64,000 nucleotides of DNA from Bradyrhizobium tropiciagri (GTDB taxonomy: Bacteria; Pseudomonadota; Alphaproteobacteria; Rhizobiales; Xanthobacteraceae), in the NCBI RefSeq assembly GCF_018130505.1, contig NZ_JAFCKH010000001.1, positions 806,001 through 870,000 on the forward strand, read 5' to 3'. Position numbers and translations under genes: made by a program. The notes beneath the pieces are model-generated. The model was not told where the DNA came from and did not search any database. It was given only the letters and a program-made list of their open reading frames with translations. Positions 60,449 through 64,000 of the stretch are shown piece by piece. Position 1 is the first letter of the stretch. Every line of letters begins with the position of its first letter.

Positions 60449-61397
60449 TTTTATTTTCCGAACAGCCCTCGCTCTTTCGTCGGTCCTGGTCTTGTCGCAT
60501 GCCGATGCGGCCTCGCCGGAGGACCGCTACATCGCCGCGCGTGACGCGGCGATCGCCAAATTCGCCAAGCCGTCGAAGGACGGCAAGATCGATGATGCCG
60601 CCGACAAGGCGGAGGCGGCCGCGCGCGGCGACCTCAAGACCCAGCTGGCGGCGATCCTGCCCGAGCCGCCGCGGCCGGGCTTCGGGCCCGCCGAGATCAA
60701 TCTCGACACTCTATATAAGGGCGACATGGGCTTCGGCCTGCTCGACGGCCTGCGCTTCGATGCCGAGACCGGCCGCGACGGTGCCAAGATCGGCGACAAG
60801 CGCCCTGACGGCAGCTTTGTCGAGCCGAAGGCCCATATCATCGTCACCACCGAATCCCTGTTCGCGCGCTGGCTGCGCGAGCACAAGACCTGGTGGGACA
60901 AGGGCGTCAAGAACGTGCCGCAGCAGATCGGGGCGGCGCTGAAGTTCGAGGGGCTCTACACCCAGGCGATCTCGACCGATGCGGCGGTGATCAATTTCAA
61001 CGACCTGCCGATCACCAAGCCGGCGTCGGCGACGTCGAGCTACGGCTTCCTGGCCGCCCGTACCCAGGATTCGTTCCCGGACGCCGCGGACGAGGTGTTC
61101 GTGACGGCGCTCGCCAACGGCAAGTTCTACATTGCCTATGGCGAGATCGCGCCTACCGTCGAGGTGCCGGCCTGCACCGCAATCCGCGCAGAATTCAACA
61201 AGAAGGCGGATGATGCGGCCGAGAAGCTCGATCGCAAGCAGATCACCCGCAAGGCCTACGACAAGCTCGGCGACCTGCGCCAGCAGGGCGAGGACGCCTT
61301 CAAGCGCTGCTTCACCGAACGCGCGCCGCAACAGCCGGCCTTTGCCGAGGCGGCCAGACAGGCTCAGGCGCTGCTGCAGACGGCCATCGGCAAATAG
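60444..61397 (+). CDS. Exported protein of unknown function downstream of the formaldehyde genes
   Basis: A 317-residue protein with a signal peptide about residues 1-23 (LALSSVLVLSHADA). The mature part begins SPEDRYIAARDAAIAKFAKP, contains LDTLYKGDMGFGLLDGLRFD, KAHIIVTTESLFARWLREHKTWW and KFEGLYTQAISTDAAVINFNDL, and ends in a Cys-containing helical tail (AFKRCFTER). No known family is recognised. It stands alone behind the gfa terminator. An ATG at 60420 upstream is open but lies inside the palindrome at 60417-60448. Confidence 0.65.
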   Translation: MHFIFRTALALSSVLVLSHADAASPEDRYIAARDAAIAKFAKPSKDGKIDDAADKAEAAARGDLKTQLAAILPEPPRPGFGPAEINLDTLYKGDMGFGLLDGLRFDAETGRDGAKIGDKRPDGSFVEPKAHIIVTTESLFARWLREHKTWWDKGVKNVPQQIGAALKFEGLYTQAISTDAAVINFNDLPITKPASATSSYGFLAARTQDSFPDAADEVFVTALANGKFYIAYGEIAPTVEVPACTAIRAEFNKKADDAAEKLDRKQITRKAYDKLGDLRQQGEDAFKRCFTERAPQQPAFAEAARQAQALLQTAIGK

Positions 61398-61421
61398 CCC
61401 ACCGTTCGCGGGTCACAGGGC

Positions 61422-61877
61422 TTACAAATCCCGAAGGGCGCAGGCGAGGAAGACAGGCCAACCCGCCTGCGTGATCAGCCAGCTTACAAATACGGTCAGG
61501 AGCAGTCGGCCTGAGAATGGCTGCATCTGCTCTTGCACCCTGGCAAGCGACTTTACGCCGAACGGCAGCAACAGAAAAAACGTCGGCGCGAACACCACGC
61601 TGCAAAAGATTGGCATGAGCACAACAATCAAGAAGGCGACTGAACTGCTCATCGTGAAGAACTGAGGCGGAAACAGCAGATAGGTGATGAAAATGGCGGG
61701 GGTGAAACAGGCGGACGTGACGGCCGGCGAGAATCCTGTTGTGTCGGTTTCGGGTCTATTCGCCCATGCCCTGATCATCATCCATCCGGCCAGGAAGGCG
61801 ACGACCGGCGGCAACGCCAGCTTGAACAGAAGGTCATGTGGGTCGTTCGTCAAGGAGAAGATCACAACGCGCTCCAT
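61422..61877 (-). CDS. Small membrane protein, function unknown
   Basis: A 151-residue protein with about four hydrophobic helices (LALPPVVAFLAGWMMIR; FTPAIFITYLLFPPQFF; VAFLIVVLMPIFCSVVFAP; LLLTVFVSWLITQAGWPVF). Its base composition is less GC-rich than the neighbours. It is convergent with the upstream exported-protein gene and divergent from the epoxide hydrolase. No family recognised; the regular spacing of helices argues that it is a real gene. Confidence 0.55.
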   Translation of the reverse strand: MERVVIFSLTNDPHDLLFKLALPPVVAFLAGWMMIRAWANRPETDTTGFSPAVTSACFTPAIFITYLLFPPQFFTMSSSVAFLIVVLMPIFCSVVFAPTFFLLLPFGVKSLARVQEQMQPFSGRLLLTVFVSWLITQAGWPVFLACALRDL

Positions 61878-62062
61878 TGATGTTGATCAGCATCCGTCTT
61901 TCGCGATTCATGTCGGGAGCGTTGTGCCACTCTGCTTTGCAGCGGCGCAGCAATGACCGTGCAAAGTTTGCGTTTTGTCGTGCAGGGTTCGTGCAGGCGG
62001 AAGGTTTGATCCGTCGAGGGACAACCTCTATCTTGGCCAGGTTCCGCGCCAATGGAGACGCC

Positions 62063-63205
62063 ATGACCGCCGCCATCAACCCGTTCCGCATCGCCGTCGG
62101 CGATGACGTGCTCGACGATCTCCGCAACCGGCTGCGCCGGACGCGCTGGCCGGAGGCTGAACTGGTCGACGACTGGAGCCAGGGCGCGCCGCTGAAATGG
62201 ATCCAGGAAGTCTGCCGCTATTGGGCCGAGGATTACGACTGGCGGGCGCGCGAGGCGCAGCTCAACCGTTTCAGCCAATTCACGACCGAAATCGACGGGC
62301 TCGACATCCATTTCATCCATGTCCGCTCCAGGCATCCGGAGGCGAGGCCGCTGATCATTACCCATGGCTGGCCGGGATCGGTGGTCGAATTCCACAAGGT
62401 GATCGAGCCGCTGACCGATCCGACCGCGCATGGCGGCAGCGCGAGCGACGCTTTCCACGTGGTGTGCCCGTCGCTGCCCGGCTTCGGCTTCTCGGCCAAG
62501 CCGACGGCGACCGGCTGGGGTGTTGATCGCATCGCCAGGGCCTGGTCCGTGCTGATGCAGCGGCTCGGCTACGGCGGCTACTTCGCGCAAGGCGGCGATT
62601 GGGGTTCCGCGGTCACGACTGCGATCGGCGGCCTCGACGCCGCGCACTGCGCCGGCATCCATGTCACGCTTGCGATGTCGACCCGGCCCAATGTCGAGGG
62701 ACAGCCGACGCCGGAAGAGACGCGGGCGCTGAACGGCATCAAATACTACGCCGATTGGGATTCCGGCTATTCCAAGCAGCAATCCACCCGGCCGCAGACG
62801 CTCGGCTATGCGCTGACGGATTCGCCGAGCGGGCAGGCGGCCTGGATCCTGGAGAAGTTCTGGGCCTGGACCGATTGCGACGGCCATCCCGAGAACATCC
62901 TGAGTCGCGACGAGCTGCTCGACAACGTCATGCTGTATTGGGTCACCGAGACGGCGGCCTCGTCGGCGCGGCTCTACTGGGAAAGCTTTGGCGCGAAAAA
63001 GCGCACCGTGCACAAGGTGACGGTGCCGACCGGCGTTGCGGTGTTTCCCAAGGAGATCGTCACGCCGGTGCGCAAATGGATGGAGGCGAGCTTCACCAAC
63101 ATCAGGCACTGGAGCGAGATGCAGAAGGGCGGTCACTTCTCGGCGTTCGAGCAGCCCGAGCTGTTTGTCGCCGACCTGCGCAAATTCTTCGGTACGCTGC
63201 GCTAG
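62063..63205 (+). CDS. Epoxide hydrolase family protein (alpha/beta hydrolase with EHN domain)
   Basis: A 380-residue protein. The N-terminal EHN domain covers about residues 1-100 (NPFRIAVGDDVLDDLRNRLRRTRWP). The hydrolase core has the oxyanion motif HGWPGSVVEF and the nucleophile elbow GGDWGSAVTT with Asp, then catalytic His in KGGHFSAFEQPE. This is the layout of juvenile hormone or microsomal epoxide hydrolases, which open epoxides to diols. An ATG at 62063 with GGAGA upstream is chosen over a longer open frame that starts at 61838. Cytoplasmic; substrate unknown. Confidence 0.88.
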   Translation: MTAAINPFRIAVGDDVLDDLRNRLRRTRWPEAELVDDWSQGAPLKWIQEVCRYWAEDYDWRAREAQLNRFSQFTTEIDGLDIHFIHVRSRHPEARPLIITHGWPGSVVEFHKVIEPLTDPTAHGGSASDAFHVVCPSLPGFGFSAKPTATGWGVDRIARAWSVLMQRLGYGGYFAQGGDWGSAVTTAIGGLDAAHCAGIHVTLAMSTRPNVEGQPTPEETRALNGIKYYADWDSGYSKQQSTRPQTLGYALTDSPSGQAAWILEKFWAWTDCDGHPENILSRDELLDNVMLYWVTETAASSARLYWESFGAKKRTVHKVTVPTGVAVFPKEIVTPVRKWMEASFTNIRHWSEMQKGGHFSAFEQPELFVADLRKFFGTLR

Positions 63206-63278
63206 CGTCTTTCACGACGTCCTGTCGTCATTCGCGGGCGGCGCGTCAGCGTCGAGCGCTGCGTCTCCACCCACCGCT

Positions 63279-63382
63279 GTCATCGCCCGGCTCGACCGGG
63301 CGATCCAGTACGCCGCGGCCCATCCGTTCAACAACCACTGCCTCTGGAATACTGGATCACCCGGTCAAGCCGGGTGATGACA
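63279..63382. repeat. 104-bp palindromic intergenic element
   Basis: The ends, GTCATCGCCCGGCTCGACCGG and CCGGTCAAGCCGGGTGATGAC, are near-perfect inverted repeats, extended inward by ATCCAGTA and TACTGGAT. The type recurs in Bradyrhizobium genomes. It lies between two convergent genes. Confidence 0.75.
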
Positions 63383-63390
63383 CCGTGTTG

Positions 63391-63411
63391 TGTGGCGCGC
63401 GATGCGCCACA
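63391..63411. terminator. Hairpin between convergent epoxide hydrolase and aldolase-family genes
   Basis: TGTGGCGC (63391-63398) pairs perfectly with GCGCCACA (63404-63411) around a GCGAT loop. It is placed where both converging messages should end. Confidence 0.55.
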
Positions 63412-63469
63412 TACCCAGTGTCGTCCTTACCTACTGCGACGACACCGGGATCGGAACGTCGCGTCCCGC

Positions 63470-64000
63470 TCAATTCCGATACGACGGATCGGTGCGATCG
63501 AGCTTGCGCAGCAGCGCGGGCCAGGCGAGTTCGCCGTTGCGTGCGGCGCGGCCGGGCTTCGGCAGCATCCGCTCATAGGTGTCTTCGAGGATTTGCTTCG
63601 GCGGATAGACCAGCTTGGTGTTGCACGACAGCGCCATCACCTGGGTCTGGCAGGCACGCTCGAGGCGGAACAGCACGTTGAAGGCGGCCGGCACGGTTCG
63701 GCCGACCACCAGCAGGCCGTGATTGCGCAGGATCATCGCCTCGTTGTCGCCGAGGTCGCGCACCAGGCGTTCGCGCTCGTCGACATTGTCGGCGATGCCT
63801 TCGAAGTCGTGATAGGCGATGTGCAGGAAACGCATCGAGGTCTGCGCGATCGGCAGCAGGCCGCATTCCATCGCCGAGACCGCCATGCCGGCCGGCGTGT
63901 GGGTGTGCGCGACGCAATCCATGTCGTGCTTGGCCATGTGGATGGCGCTGTGAATCACAAAGCCGGCGACGTTGACGTCGTAGTCGGAGGCGTTGAACAG
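63470..64000 (-). CDS. Class II aldolase/adducin family protein, 5' truncated by window edge
   Basis: The last 176 codons of a class II aldolase/adducin-type protein; the frame stays open to base 64000, so the N-terminus lies outside. Metal-binding His residues are visible in VAHTHTPAGMAVSAM and a third in LRNHGLLVVGRTV. The order and spacing match the family that splits or epimerises sugar phosphates, including fuculose-phosphate aldolase and YgbL-like proteins. Specificity unknown. An apparent start at 63958 is only an internal GTG. Confidence 0.85.
   Translation of the reverse strand: MFNASDYDVNVAGFVIHSAIHMAKHDMDCVAHTHTPAGMAVSAMECGLLPIAQTSMRFLHIAYHDFEGIADNVDERERLVRDLGDNEAMILRNHGLLVVGRTVPAAFNVLFRLERACQTQVMALSCNTKLVYPPKQILEDTYERMLPKPGRAARNGELAWPALLRKLDRTDPSYRN

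Noticed and set aside
1-64000. CRISPR array, tRNA, rRNA, prophage or insertion sequence
   Set aside because: No regular spacer-repeat series, cloverleaf, ribosomal segment, phage module or transposase was seen on reading through; small RNAs could not be excluded without a covariance search.

Overview
The window is GC-rich DNA from an alphaproteobacterium, most likely Bradyrhizobium or a close relative in the Nitrobacteraceae. The grounds are the strong GC bias with long spurious antisense frames, the glutathione-linked formaldehyde pathway, the style of the flagellin locus, and intergenic palindromic elements of the kind common in that group. No rRNA, tRNA, CRISPR array, prophage or transposase was seen. 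Names rest on motifs and family knowledge read by eye, because no database search could be run.

Layout. (1) 1-9.8 kb is a catabolic and sugar-uptake region: a truncated beta-keto acid cleavage enzyme, an MDR oxidoreductase and a cupin; a RidA/DoxX pair; and a divergent ribose-type ABC importer (ATPase, two permeases, binding protein). A LacI-family repressor follows, and near-identical palindromes lie at three promoters. (2) 9.8-17 kb is mixed metabolism: an NTF2-like protein, a two-domain VOC protein, a xylose-dehydrogenase-like SDR beside a TetR regulator with a double palindromic operator, an L,D-transpeptidase, an MFS exporter and biotin synthase. (3) 17-32.3 kb is a flagellar filament and hook locus: formyltransferase, glycosyltransferase-like and HAD proteins on the minus strand, then an ECF sigma factor, fliC, fliD, fliS, an anti-sigma-like protein, flgD, flgE, two small proteins (one FlgN-like), flgK and flgL.

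(4) 32.8-60.3 kb is the most interesting part, a near-complete lanthanide/PQQ one-carbon oxidation island. It holds two quinoprotein dehydrogenases that both carry the Asp-Tyr-Asp signature of lanthanide-dependent enzymes: an ExaF/PedH-like alcohol dehydrogenase at 34-35.7 kb and XoxF at 56.1-58.0 kb. Each has its own cytochrome c, and there are two periplasmic binding proteins of the XoxJ type. Between them lie a lanmodulin homologue (four EF-hands with Pro at position 2), a 26-residue pqqA gene, a SoxYZ-like carrier, a quinoprotein-relay zinc hydrolase, a CXXCW protein, a beta-propeller protein, and an ABC system of the PQQ-associated or lut type. A second, NitT/TauT-type ABC transporter is also present. 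Formaldehyde is handled by Gfa, glutathione-dependent formaldehyde dehydrogenase and S-formylglutathione hydrolase, with an FlhSR-like two-component system and an AraC-type regulator alongside.

(5) 60.4-64 kb holds an unknown exported protein, a small membrane protein, an epoxide hydrolase and a truncated class II aldolase/adducin protein. Taken together, the island would oxidise methanol and other alcohols in the periplasm with PQQ and a rare-earth metal, pass electrons to dedicated cytochromes, bind and import the metal, and convert formaldehyde to formate in the cytoplasm.
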